The notes below the pieces were generated by a model. The model saw only the letters and a program-made list of their open reading frames with translations. It made no database searches and had not been told where the DNA came from. The position numbers and the translations under genes are program-made. This document shows, piece after piece, positions 1 to 7,643 of a DNA stretch of 30,729 nt. How positions within the stretch are numbered: position 1 is the first letter of the stretch; the number at the start of each line of letters is the position of its first letter. The stretch is taken from the NCBI GenBank assembly GCA_018991295.1, contig JAGKSZ010000103.1, forward strand, positions 1 to 30,729, in the 5' to 3' direction. This DNA is from Porphyrobacter sp. (lineage in GTDB: Bacteria; Pseudomonadota; Alphaproteobacteria; Sphingomonadales; Sphingomonadaceae).

Positions 1-15
1 CGTGAAACTGGCGGG

Positions 16-597
16 TCATGCTGCGCGCACTTCCGTGACTTCGGGGACATAGTGCTTGAGCAGGCCTTCGATGCCGTGCTTGAGCGTCGCGGTGCTCGAC
101 GGGCAGCCCGAGCACGAGCCCTGCAACGTCAGATAGACAACCCCGTCACGGAAGCCCCGATAGGCGATATCGCCCCCGTCACCTGCGACAGCCGGGCGCA
201 CCCGGGTTTCGAGCAATTCGTTGATCGCCGCGATCACTTCGGCATCTTCGGGTCGCTCTTCGATCACCATGTCGTCTTCGGGCGGGGGCACGGCGATGCC
301 ATTGCCGCTGCTCGCCACGAACAGCGGAGCCTCTGACACGAAATGATCGAGCAGAATGGCGATCACCTGCGGCCGCAGCGCGCTCCAGTCGGCCCCCGGT
401 GCTGCCGTGACCGAGATGAAATCTGCCCCGAAGAACACATTCACGACCTCGCCCGTATCGAAGATCGCGCTGGCAAGCGGGCTTGCCTCGGCGCTTTCGG
501 GCGTTGCGAATTCGCGGGAGCCGGCTGCCATGACGGTCTGGCCGGGCAGGAACTTGAGCGCCGCAGGGTTGGGCGTCGTTTCGGTTTCAATGAACAT
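16..597 (-). CDS. NifU family Fe-S cluster carrier (Nfu type)
   Basis: Probable scaffold or carrier that receives iron-sulfur clusters and passes them to apo-enzymes in the cytoplasm. The 193-residue protein has the two-domain Nfu layout. An N-terminal Nfu_N domain (about residues 1-87) opens with the family signature ETETTPNPAALKFLPG. A C-terminal NifU domain (about 115-185) follows an acidic linker and carries the cluster-binding pair Cys162-x-x-Cys165 within GSCSGCPSS. Length is normal for the alphaproteobacterial family. The ATG at 597 fits the conserved N-terminus. It diverges from the M16 peptidase gene across a 107-bp gap. Family assignment is firm; which client enzymes it serves cannot be told from the window. 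Confidence 0.93.
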   Translation of the reverse strand: MFIETETTPNPAALKFLPGQTVMAAGSREFATPESAEASPLASAIFDTGEVVNVFFGADFISVTAAPGADWSALRPQVIAILLDHFVSEAPLFVASSGNGIAVPPPEDDMVIEERPEDAEVIAAINELLETRVRPAVAGDGGDIAYRGFRDGVVYLTLQGSCSGCPSSTATLKHGIEGLLKHYVPEVTEVRAA

Positions 598-692
598 GGC
601 GTGTTACCTAGTGTCGCGCCCGCGCCGGGGCAAGGGCATGGACAGCGCAGCAACCGCGCAACCATTCACTATCGCTTCAGACTTTGCCGCCC

Positions 693-704
693 TATAAGCC
701 TCTC
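693..704 (+). promoter_or_regulatory. Possible -10 element giving a leaderless M16 mRNA
   Basis: TATAAG at 693-698 sits so close to the ATG at 705 that normal spacing (about 7 bases after the -10) would place the transcription start on the A of the start codon. No Shine-Dalgarno sequence precedes this ATG or the TTG at 684. The -35 region is poor. This is inference from position only. Confidence 0.3.
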
Positions 705-3700
705 ATGACGTCGATTTCCCGCGCCACCCGCGCGCTCGCACTTGTTCTGGCCCCCTTCGCGCTGGTCCAGCCGCTGCTCGCCCAGCAGGCCGCCCCGCCG
801 CCGCCATCGGTCGAGGTCAAGCCCCTGCCGCCCGAAGTGCCCGCGCCCCGCGCGCTGCAAACGGGCAATACCGTGCCCTGGCTCTACGAAGGCTCGGACG
901 TTCCGGTTGATGACAAGTGGCTGTTTGGTCAGATGAAGAACGGCCTGCGCTATGCCGTGCGCCGTAACGGGGTGCCGCCGCGGCAGGTATCGATCCGGGT
1001 GCGCATCGATGCGGGCTCGATGCACGAGGCCGACAGCGAACAGGGCTATGCTCACTTGCTGGAACACTTGCTGTTCCGCGAAAGCAAATATCTGGGACAG
1101 GCCGAAGCGATCAGCGCCTGGCAACGGTTGGGGGCGACCTTTGGCAGCGATGCCAATGCCGAAACCACGCCGACCCACACCGCCTACAAGCTCGATATCC
1201 CGAACATTGATGCCGCCAAGCTGTCTGAAAGTTTCCGCCTGCTATCGGGGATGATCCGCGAGCCGGTGCTGAGCGATGCCAATGTCGCCGCGGAACGCCC
1301 GATCGTGCTCGCCGAAAAGCGCGAACGGGGCGGGGCCGGGCAGCGAATGGCTGATCTTACCCGGCAGACCTTCTTTGCCGGGCAGCGCCTTGCCACCCGC
1401 AACCCGATCGGCACAGAAGCGACGCTGACCGCTGCCAATGGCAAGGCGGTCAAGGCCTTCTACGATCGCTGGTACCGGCCTGAAAACACTGTCATCATCG
1501 TGGCCGGCGATGCCGATGCGATGGTGCTTGCGGGACTTGTCGAGCAATGGTTCGGTGACTGGAAGGGCACTGGCAAGCCGGGCGTTGCCCCCGATTTCGG
1601 TGATCCGCTGGCCCCCAAGGGCGCGGTGGTCCCCGCAGGCGGGCTTGCGCCTATCGGTCAGCTGGCCGTGGGCGTGGAGCCTGACCTGCCGCGCAGCCTG
1701 ACCTTTTCGATCATGCGGCCCTGGCGCAAGGTCGATGACACCATCGTCTACAACGAAGGTCTGCTGGCCGATGCCGTCGCGCAGGCGATCATCAACCGCC
1801 GCCTCGAAAGCCGCGCGCGTGGGGGCGGCAGCTTCCTTTACGCGCAGGTCCAGCAGGACGATGTCTCGCGCTCGGCCGATGCAACCTTCGTGACCTTCGC
1901 GCCGCTTTCGGCCGATTGGCAGGCTGCGCTTGCCGATGTGCGCAGCGTGATTGCCGATGCGCTGGTCAATCCGCCCACGCAGGAGGAGATCGACCGCGAG
2001 GTTGCGCAGTTCGATGTCGTCTTCGCCAACGGGGTTGAACAGGAAAGCGTGCAATCGGGCAGCGATCTGGCCAACAATATCGTCAATGCGGTCGATATCC
2101 GCGAAACGGTGGCCGCGCCCAAGGTGGTGCTTGATGTGTTCCGGAACATGAAGCCGCGCCTCACGCCGGATTGGGTGCTGGAGCGCACGCGCGGGCTATT
2201 TGAAGGAACCGTGACGCGCGGGGTCTATGTGACCCCTGCGGCAGGCGAGGCGGATGTGCCTGCGTTCCGGACCGCGCTTGCCAGCGAGGCCGCCGTCGAT
2301 GGTTCGGCGCGGGTTGCAGCGCAGACCATCGCCTTTGCCGATCTGCCCGCCGTGGGAACGCCCGGCACCATCGCCCAGCAGCGCCCATTGGGTGTGCTGG
2401 AGATCGAGCAGGTCGATTTTGCCAACGGCGTCAAGGCGCTGGTGTGGGCCAATGATGCCGAACCCGGCCGGGTCACGGTGCGGGTGCGCTTTGGCGCGGG
2501 TTGGCGGGCGTTCGATGCGGGTAACGCCGTCTATGCCTCGCTTGGTGAGCAGGCACTGGTGGGTTCGGGCCTTGGCGAGCTTGGCCAGAACGAAATCGAC
2601 CAGCTGGCCACGGGCCGCAAGCTGGGCTTCGACTTCGGGATCGACGATGCGGTGTTCACCTTTACCGCGCAGACCCGTTCGGAGGACGTCAACGACCAGC
2701 TCTACCTGTTCGCTGCCAAGCTCGGGATGCCGCGGTGGGACAAGGATCCCGTGATCCGCGCCAAGGCCGGGGCAGAACTGGCCTATAACACCTTCTCGAC
2801 CAGCCCCGGCGGGGTTCTCAAGCGTGATCTCGAATATCTCGTGACCGGCGGCGAAAAGCGGTTTGCCACGCCCGATCCGGCGGCGTTGAAGGGCGCCAGT
2901 CCCGAGGAATTCCGCAAGGTGTGGGAGCCGCTGCTGAAGCAAGGCCCGATCGAGGTGCTGGTGTTTGGCGAGTTCGATTCGCCCAAGGTGATCGAGCAGC
3001 TGCGCCTCACCTTCGGGGCGCTGCCCCCGCGTGAGCCGGTGCCTGCTGAGATCGCCGGACGCGTTCCGGGTTTTGCCACCGGGGGAACCACGCCGACCGT
3101 GGTAACGCACCGCGGCGATGCCAATCAGGCCGCTGCGGTGGTCGCCTGGCCGAGCGGGGGCGGGGTTACGGCCCTGCGCGAAAGCCGCCAGCTCGAAATC
3201 CTCACTCAGCTTTTCAACAATCGTCTGATGGATGCCCTGCGCGAACGCGCCGGGGCGAGCTATTCGCCGCAGGTCTTCTCCAGCTGGCCTTCGGACCTTC
3301 CCAGCGGCGGGCGCATCACTGCTGCCGCGCAGCTTGAGCCTGCCTTCGTTCCGGTGTTCTTTGCTGAGGCCGAACGCATCGCCAAGGACCTTGCCGCCAA
3401 CCCGCCCCCCGCCGATGAGCTTGCGCGGGTGACCGAGCCGCTGGGCCAGCTGATCCGCCGCGCATCGACCGGCAACCAGTTTTGGCTCTACAACCTCGAA
3501 GGCGCAACGCAGGACCCGCTGCGCGTGGGCATGCTGCGCACCTTGCTGGCGGATTATTCGCAGACCAGCCCGCAGGCGATGCAGCTGCTGGCTGATCGCT
3601 ATCTCGTCAAGGGCGGGACCTTCCGGCTGGCGATCATCCCTGAGGGCCAGACCCTTGCCGCCGCGCCGCCGCCGGGTGCAAATGCTGCGCAAGGGGTGAT

Positions 3701-3713
3701 GTCGGGGCGCTGA
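705..3713 (+). CDS. Exported M16 family zinc metallopeptidase
   Basis: Secreted or periplasmic peptidase of the pitrilysin/insulinase family, which degrades peptides inside a clam-shell of repeated M16 domains. The 1002-residue protein begins with a Sec-type signal peptide (about 1-27, hydrophobic ALALVLAPFALVQPLL, then AQQA) and a proline-rich linker. The inverted zinc motif HxxEH is at His117-Leu-Leu-Glu120-His121. The third ligand is a downstream Glu in ERPIVLAEKRE (Glu197/Glu204, the usual pair seven residues apart). The second half repeats the M16 fold without a zinc motif, as in two-part single-chain members. A TTG at 684 is in frame, but the ATG at 705 puts the signal peptide at the N-terminus and is preferred. 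No partner M16 gene is adjacent. The family is firm; the substrate is unknown. Confidence 0.93.
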   Translation: MTSISRATRALALVLAPFALVQPLLAQQAAPPPPSVEVKPLPPEVPAPRALQTGNTVPWLYEGSDVPVDDKWLFGQMKNGLRYAVRRNGVPPRQVSIRVRIDAGSMHEADSEQGYAHLLEHLLFRESKYLGQAEAISAWQRLGATFGSDANAETTPTHTAYKLDIPNIDAAKLSESFRLLSGMIREPVLSDANVAAERPIVLAEKRERGGAGQRMADLTRQTFFAGQRLATRNPIGTEATLTAANGKAVKAFYDRWYRPENTVIIVAGDADAMVLAGLVEQWFGDWKGTGKPGVAPDFGDPLAPKGAVVPAGGLAPIGQLAVGVEPDLPRSLTFSIMRPWRKVDDTIVYNEGLLADAVAQAIINRRLESRARGGGSFLYAQVQQDDVSRSADATFVTFAPLSADWQAALADVRSVIADALVNPPTQEEIDREVAQFDVVFANGVEQESVQSGSDLANNIVNAVDIRETVAAPKVVLDVFRNMKPRLTPDWVLERTRGLFEGTVTRGVYVTPAAGEADVPAFRTALASEAAVDGSARVAAQTIAFADLPAVGTPGTIAQQRPLGVLEIEQVDFANGVKALVWANDAEPGRVTVRVRFGAGWRAFDAGNAVYASLGEQALVGSGLGELGQNEIDQLATGRKLGFDFGIDDAVFTFTAQTRSEDVNDQLYLFAAKLGMPRWDKDPVIRAKAGAELAYNTFSTSPGGVLKRDLEYLVTGGEKRFATPDPAALKGASPEEFRKVWEPLLKQGPIEVLVFGEFDSPKVIEQLRLTFGALPPREPVPAEIAGRVPGFATGGTTPTVVTHRGDANQAAAVVAWPSGGGVTALRESRQLEILTQLFNNRLMDALRERAGASYSPQVFSSWPSDLPSGGRITAAAQLEPAFVPVFFAEAERIAKDLAANPPPADELARVTEPLGQLIRRASTGNQFWLYNLEGATQDPLRVGMLRTLLADYSQTSPQAMQLLADRYLVKGGTFRLAIIPEGQTLAAAPPPGANAAQGVMSGR

Positions 3714-3748
3714 TCGTTTCTGCCTTCATCGGGAAACGGGAAATAATA

Positions 3749-3778
3749 TTGTGCGACACGGCATTGTCGCTTTACAAA
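3749..3778 (+). promoter_or_regulatory. Candidate sigma-70 promoter for the DAHP synthase gene
   Basis: TTGTGC (3749-3754) and TACAAA (3773-3778) are separated by 18 bases in the only AT-rich patch between the M16 gene and the DAHP synthase gene. The predicted transcript would have a leader of about 60 bases. Based on hexamer likeness and position only. Confidence 0.3.
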
Positions 3779-3843
3779 TCGTGCCGCGCTCGTTTAGCGG
3801 GCGCCCCCGCGCCATGCTTGCGCGCCGCTGAGAAGAAAGACCA

Positions 3844-5233
3844 ATGACCGTGCCCGAGACCTGGACCCCGGAGAGCTGGAAGGCCCACGAAGCGCGCCAT
3901 CTGCCGCATTACGAAGATGCAGCGGAACTTGCCGAGGCTGAAAAGACGCTCTCGTCCTATCCTCCGCTGGTGTTTGCAGGCGAGGCGCGCGCATTGAAGG
4001 CCGATCTGGCGCAGGTCGCCAATGGCCACGGGTTCCTGTTGCAGGGCGGCGACTGCGCTGAGAGCTTTGCAGAATTCCACCCCAACAACATCCGCGACAC
4101 CTTCCGCGTGCTGCTCCAGATGGCGGTCGTCATGACCTTCGCCTCAAAGCGCCCGGTGGTGAAGGTGGGCCGCATGGCAGGCCAGTTCGCCAAGCCGCGC
4201 TCCTCGCCCACCGAGACGATCGGCGACCTCACCCTGCCGAGCTACCTCGGGGACAATATCAACGGCATCGAGTTCGACCCCGTCAGCGCGCCGCAACGAT
4301 CCGCAGCGCATGGTGCGCGCCTATTCGCAGGCCGCCGCCACACTCAACCTGCTGCGCGCCTTTGCCGGCGGGGGCTATGCCAACCTGCGGCAAGTCCACC
4401 AGTGGACGCTCGATTTCATGGGCCGCACCCCGTGGACCGAAAAGTTTGCCCAGATGGCCGACCGCATTGGCGAGGCGCTCGATTTCATGGAGGCCTGCGG
4501 GGTCGATCCGGGCACTGTGCCGCAATTGAAGGGCACCAGCTTTTACACCAGCCACGAAGCCCTGCTGTTGCCTTACGAACAGGCCATGACCCGCAAGGAC
4601 TCACTGACCGGTGATTGGTACGCCACATCTGCCCATATGCTGTGGATCGGGGATCGCACCCGCTTCCCGGGTAGCGCGCACATCGAATACGCGCGCGGCA
4701 TCGGCAATCCGCTGGGCATGAAGTGCGGTCCTTCGCTGGAGCCTGATGCGCTGCTGCGCCTGCTCGATGATCTTAACCCCTCGCGTGAAGCCGGGCGCAT
4801 CACGCTCATCAGCCGCTATGGCCATGACAAGGTCGAGGAAGGCCTGCCCAAGCTGGTGCGCGCGGTGATGCGCGAAGGCCATCCGGTGGTGTGGTCCTGC
4901 GATCCGATGCATGGCAATGTCGTCAAGTCCGACACCGGCTTCAAGACGCGCCCCTTCGACCGCATCCTGCGCGAGGTGAAGGGCTTCTTCGCGGTCCACC
5001 GCGCCGAAGGTTCGCACCCCGGCGGCATCCATATCGAGATGACCGGGCAGGATGTGACCGAATGCGTCGGCGGGGCCGTGGCGATCACCGAGGAACGCCT
5101 TGGCGACCGCTACCACACCCACTGCGACCCGCGCCTCAATGCGGAACAATCGCTGGAACTGGCGTTTCTGGTGGCCGAAATGCTCAACGAGGCTGCAGGC
5201 GGCCGAGAGGCCGAAGTCAGCCACGCCGCCTGA
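3844..5233 (+). pseudogene. aroG: Class II DAHP synthase, frameshifted (intact except for one base)
   Basis: 3-deoxy-D-arabino-heptulosonate-7-phosphate synthase joins phosphoenolpyruvate and erythrose 4-phosphate, the first step of the shikimate pathway. The plant/mycobacterial class II signature is clear: LQGGDCAESF with the metal-binding Cys, SCDPMHGN, GGIHIEMTGQDVTEC and HCDPRLN, i.e. Cys, His, Glu and Asp ligands all present. The reading frame breaks once. Frame 1 (from ATG 3844) is good through NGIEFDPVS near 4287; the rest is good in the next frame, readable from about 4289 (RRNDPQRMVRAYSQ). Removing one base in the GC-rich stretch 4285-4295 restores a 462-residue protein of normal family length. 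No other lesion is visible, so this is either a sequencing error or a very recent mutation. The enzyme is normally needed for aromatic amino acid synthesis, which favours error. Confidence 0.85.
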
Positions 5234-5268
5234 TTTCTCGCAGGAAGCTCAAGGGTGTGATAGGCTTT

Positions 5269-5288
5269 CGGTAGCCGGGCGGCTATCG
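5269..5288 (+). terminator. Possible hairpin after the DAHP synthase gene
   Basis: CGGTAGCC (5269-5276) and GGCTATCG (5281-5288) pair with one G-T wobble around a GGGC loop, 36 bases after the stop codon. No clear T run follows, so intrinsic termination is uncertain. A second small stem, CCTGT/ACAGG, follows within about 10 bases. Confidence 0.3.
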
Positions 5289-5345
5289 GGCGTCTTTCCT
5301 GTGTAACGACAGGCGGGCATGGTGCGATTGCCTGCTCATGGCGGC

Positions 5346-5353
5346 AAGGAGGG
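5346..5353 (+). promoter_or_regulatory. Strong ribosome binding site that sets the EgtB start
   Basis: AAGGAGGG lies five bases before the in-frame GTG at 5359. The upstream in-frame ATG at 5338 has no comparable site, so the GTG is the likely start. Confidence 0.6.
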
Positions 5354-5358
5354 CGCAG

Positions 5359-6624
5359 GTGCATCGCAGCGAGTTGCAGAACACCCCGATATCTGCCGCC
5401 AGCGGGCGGGCAATGGTCGCGCATTTCCGCGCCACCCGTGCGCTGACAGAGGCGCTGGTTGAACCACTCAGCGATGCCGATGCCAGTATCCAGTCGATGG
5501 AGGATGCAAGCCCCGCCAAGTGGCATCTGGCGCACACCACCTGGTTCTGGGAAACCTTCCTCCTGCGCGAACACGCCCCCGGTTACCGCCTGCACAACGA
5601 AGGCTGGCCCTACCTGTTCAATTCCTATTACGAGGCTGAAGGCGCACGGATTTCGCGGGCTATGCGCGGGCTGCTTTCGCGCCCAACACTGGCCGAGGTG
5701 CTGGAATGGCGCGCTGCGGTGACAGAGGCGATGGCGGCGCTGATCGATGATCCGGCCCTTGCCCCCCTGATCGCTCTCGGGATTGCCCATGAAGAACAGC
5801 ACATCGAATTGCTGCTGACCGACATCAAGCACGCCTTGTTCCAGAACCCGCTCGGCCCCGCGATGTGGTCTGATCCCCACTCCCGCTCGCGAGAGGGGAC
5901 GGGGGTGGGAGCGTTATCAACGGGCTGGCACCACCACCCCGGCGGGATCGCGCTGGTGGGCCATCAGGGTGAGGGCTTTGCCTTCGACAATGAAGGCCCC
6001 CGCCACCGCGTGCTGCTTGAACCCTTCGCAATGGCTGATCGGCTGGTGACCAATGGCGAATGGGACGCCTTTATTGCCGATGGCGGCTACCGTGACCCGC
6101 GCCTGTGGCTTGCCGATGGCTGGGGTTGGGTGCAGCGCGATGGGATTGCCGCGCCGCATTACTGGGGTGAAGATGGCAAGCACTTCACCCATCAGGGCTG
6201 GCAGGCGCGCAGCCCCGATGCGCCTGTCACCCATATCTCCTTCTATGAGGCCGATGCCTTTGCCACCTGGGCAGGCGCCCGGCTTCCGACCGAGTTTGAA
6301 TGGGAGGCGGTTGCCGCTGCCGCCCATGATCCGGCCGCTGGTCAACAGCTTGACGCCGCCGGGCCGCCCCTGCCGCAGGGGAGCGCAGGGCTGTTTGGCG
6401 ATTGCTGGCAATACACCCGCTCGGCCTATCTGCCATACCCCGGCTTTCGCCCGGCCGAGGGGGCGGTCGGAGAATATAACGGCAAGTTCATGAGCGGGCA
6501 GGTGGTGCTGCGCGGGGCGAGCTGTGCCACCGTGCGGGGCCATTCGCGTAGCTCCTACCGCAATTTCTTCTATCCCCACCAACGCTGGCAGTTCACCGGC
6601 CTCCGGCTGGCAAAGGACGCATGA
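5359..6624 (+). CDS. egtB: Ergothioneine biosynthesis protein EgtB (iron-dependent sulfoxide synthase)
   Basis: EgtB uses non-haem iron and O2 to join trimethyl-histidine (hercynine) to a sulfur donor, forming the sulfoxide precursor of ergothioneine in the cytoplasm. An N-terminal DinB-like helical domain carries the iron ligands: His59 in KWHLAHTTWFWE and the pair His144/His148 in HEEQHIELL. A C-terminal formylglycine-enzyme-like domain (about 195-420) ends in the family-typical SYRNFFYPHQRWQFTGLRLAKD. With the GTG start at 5359 the protein is 421 residues, normal for EgtB; an ATG at 5338 would add seven residues. The linker between the domains contains residues encoded by a palindromic repeat (see 5875-5912). 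egtD follows after one base, so the two genes are co-transcribed. No EgtC or EgtE gene is next to them, so the sulfur donor cannot be read from context. Confidence 0.9.
   Translation: MHRSELQNTPISAASGRAMVAHFRATRALTEALVEPLSDADASIQSMEDASPAKWHLAHTTWFWETFLLREHAPGYRLHNEGWPYLFNSYYEAEGARISRAMRGLLSRPTLAEVLEWRAAVTEAMAALIDDPALAPLIALGIAHEEQHIELLLTDIKHALFQNPLGPAMWSDPHSRSREGTGVGALSTGWHHHPGGIALVGHQGEGFAFDNEGPRHRVLLEPFAMADRLVTNGEWDAFIADGGYRDPRLWLADGWGWVQRDGIAAPHYWGEDGKHFTHQGWQARSPDAPVTHISFYEADAFATWAGARLPTEFEWEAVAAAAHDPAAGQQLDAAGPPLPQGSAGLFGDCWQYTRSAYLPYPGFRPAEGAVGEYNGKFMSGQVVLRGASCATVRGHSRSSYRNFFYPHQRWQFTGLRLAKDA
5875..5912. repeat. REP-like palindromic element inside the egtB reading frame
   Basis: CTCCCGCTCGCGAGAGGGG (5880-5898) folds into a hairpin with one internal mismatch, flanked by CCCCA on the left and a G-rich tail with GGGGGTGGGAG on the right. 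This arrangement resembles the dispersed palindromes (CTCCCGC..GCGGGAG plus a GGGTGGG tail) that I recall as common between genes in sphingomonads and relatives. Here it is in frame and encodes the polar linker PHSRSREGTGVGA between the DinB and sulfatase-like domains. Base composition and codon use differ from the flanks. Membership in a repeat family is recalled, not searched. Confidence 0.5.
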
Positions 6625-6625
6625 C

Positions 6626-7612
6626 ATGAACCCGCCCCATAGCCTCAGGCTGGTGGAACGTGATGCCGATGGGGTCGATCTGGCCTTTCGCGCCGATGTT
6701 CTGGCGGGGCTGTCGGAACCACAAAAGGCGGTTCCTGCGCGCTGGTTCTACGACGATGCCGGATCGCAGCTGTTCGAGGACATCACGCAGCTGCCCGAGT
6801 ATTACCCGACCCGCGCCGAGACGGAAATTCTCTCAAGCCGCGCCGCCGACATCGCCGGGCTGATCGGGAAGGGGCGGGCCGTGGTCGAGTTCGGCTCGGG
6901 CTCATCGGTCAAAACCCCGCTGCTGCTGTCCGCAATCGCGCCGTCGGCTTACGTACCGCTGGACATTGCAGGCGATTTCCTGCGCGCGTCATCGGCAGTG
7001 CTGGCGGGCAAGTTTCCGGGGCTTGCCGTGCTGCCGGTCGAGGCCGACTTCATGCGCCGGGTGGAGTTGCCTGACGAAGTCGCAGGCCTGCCCAAGCTCG
7101 GCTTCTTCCCCGGATCGACCATCGGCAACATGATTGCCCGCACCGCGACCGATCTGCTGCGCTCGATGCGCGAAACGCTGGGCGAAGGGGCGCTGCTGTT
7201 GATCGGCATGGACCTGGTGAAGGATGAGCGCGTGTTGCTGGCTGCCTATGACGATGCGGCAGGCGTCACGGCAGCCTTCAACCGCAACCTGCTGGTGCGC
7301 ATCAACCGCGAGCTGGACGGCGATATACCGCTCGATGCCTTCGCTCACGAAGCGCGCTGGAACGATCCCTTTGCCCGGATCGAGATGCATCTGGTGGCGC
7401 GCCGGGATGTGAGCTTCACCGTCAGCGGCCAGACTTTCGATATGGCAGCGGGGACAAGCATCCATACCGAAAACAGCCACAAGTTCACCAAACGCTCAGC
7501 GCAAATGCTGCTGGCGGCAAGCGGATGGGAGCCGCGTGCGCGCTGGACGGATGAAGCGCGGCAGTTTTCGCTGGTACTGGCAGAATCGCGCCCACCGCGC
7601 TCGGCACCCTGA
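6626..7612 (+). CDS. egtD: L-histidine N-alpha-methyltransferase EgtD
   Basis: EgtD transfers three methyl groups from S-adenosylmethionine to the amino group of histidine to make hercynine, the substrate for EgtB. The 328-residue protein has the family N-terminal block PARWFYDDAGSQLFEDIT and TQLPEYYPTRAE. The SAM-binding motif is Glu88-Phe-Gly-Ser-Gly-Ser-Ser. FFPGSTIGNM and IHTENSHKF near the C-terminus are also typical of the family. The ATG at 6626 is one base after the egtB stop (6622-6624), so translation is probably coupled. Frames opening upstream inside egtB are not needed. Length and order egtB-egtD match ergothioneine loci elsewhere. Confidence 0.93.
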   Translation: MNPPHSLRLVERDADGVDLAFRADVLAGLSEPQKAVPARWFYDDAGSQLFEDITQLPEYYPTRAETEILSSRAADIAGLIGKGRAVVEFGSGSSVKTPLLLSAIAPSAYVPLDIAGDFLRASSAVLAGKFPGLAVLPVEADFMRRVELPDEVAGLPKLGFFPGSTIGNMIARTATDLLRSMRETLGEGALLLIGMDLVKDERVLLAAYDDAAGVTAAFNRNLLVRINRELDGDIPLDAFAHEARWNDPFARIEMHLVARRDVSFTVSGQTFDMAAGTSIHTENSHKFTKRSAQMLLAASGWEPRARWTDEARQFSLVLAESRPPRSAP

Positions 7613-7643
7613 AACCTGCGGCGCTTGTGTGCGTTTGCGCAGG

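Noticed and set aside
3814..3831. Five-codon frame (MLARR) before the DAHP synthase gene as a leader peptide for attenuation
   Set aside because: It has no aromatic codons and no alternative hairpin pair is evident, so amino-acid attenuation is not supported.
4280..4312. Programmed ribosomal frameshift in the DAHP synthase gene
   Set aside because: No slippery heptamer, no in-frame stop at the shift site and no stimulatory structure seen; the family is not known for recoding. A single-base error or mutation is simpler.
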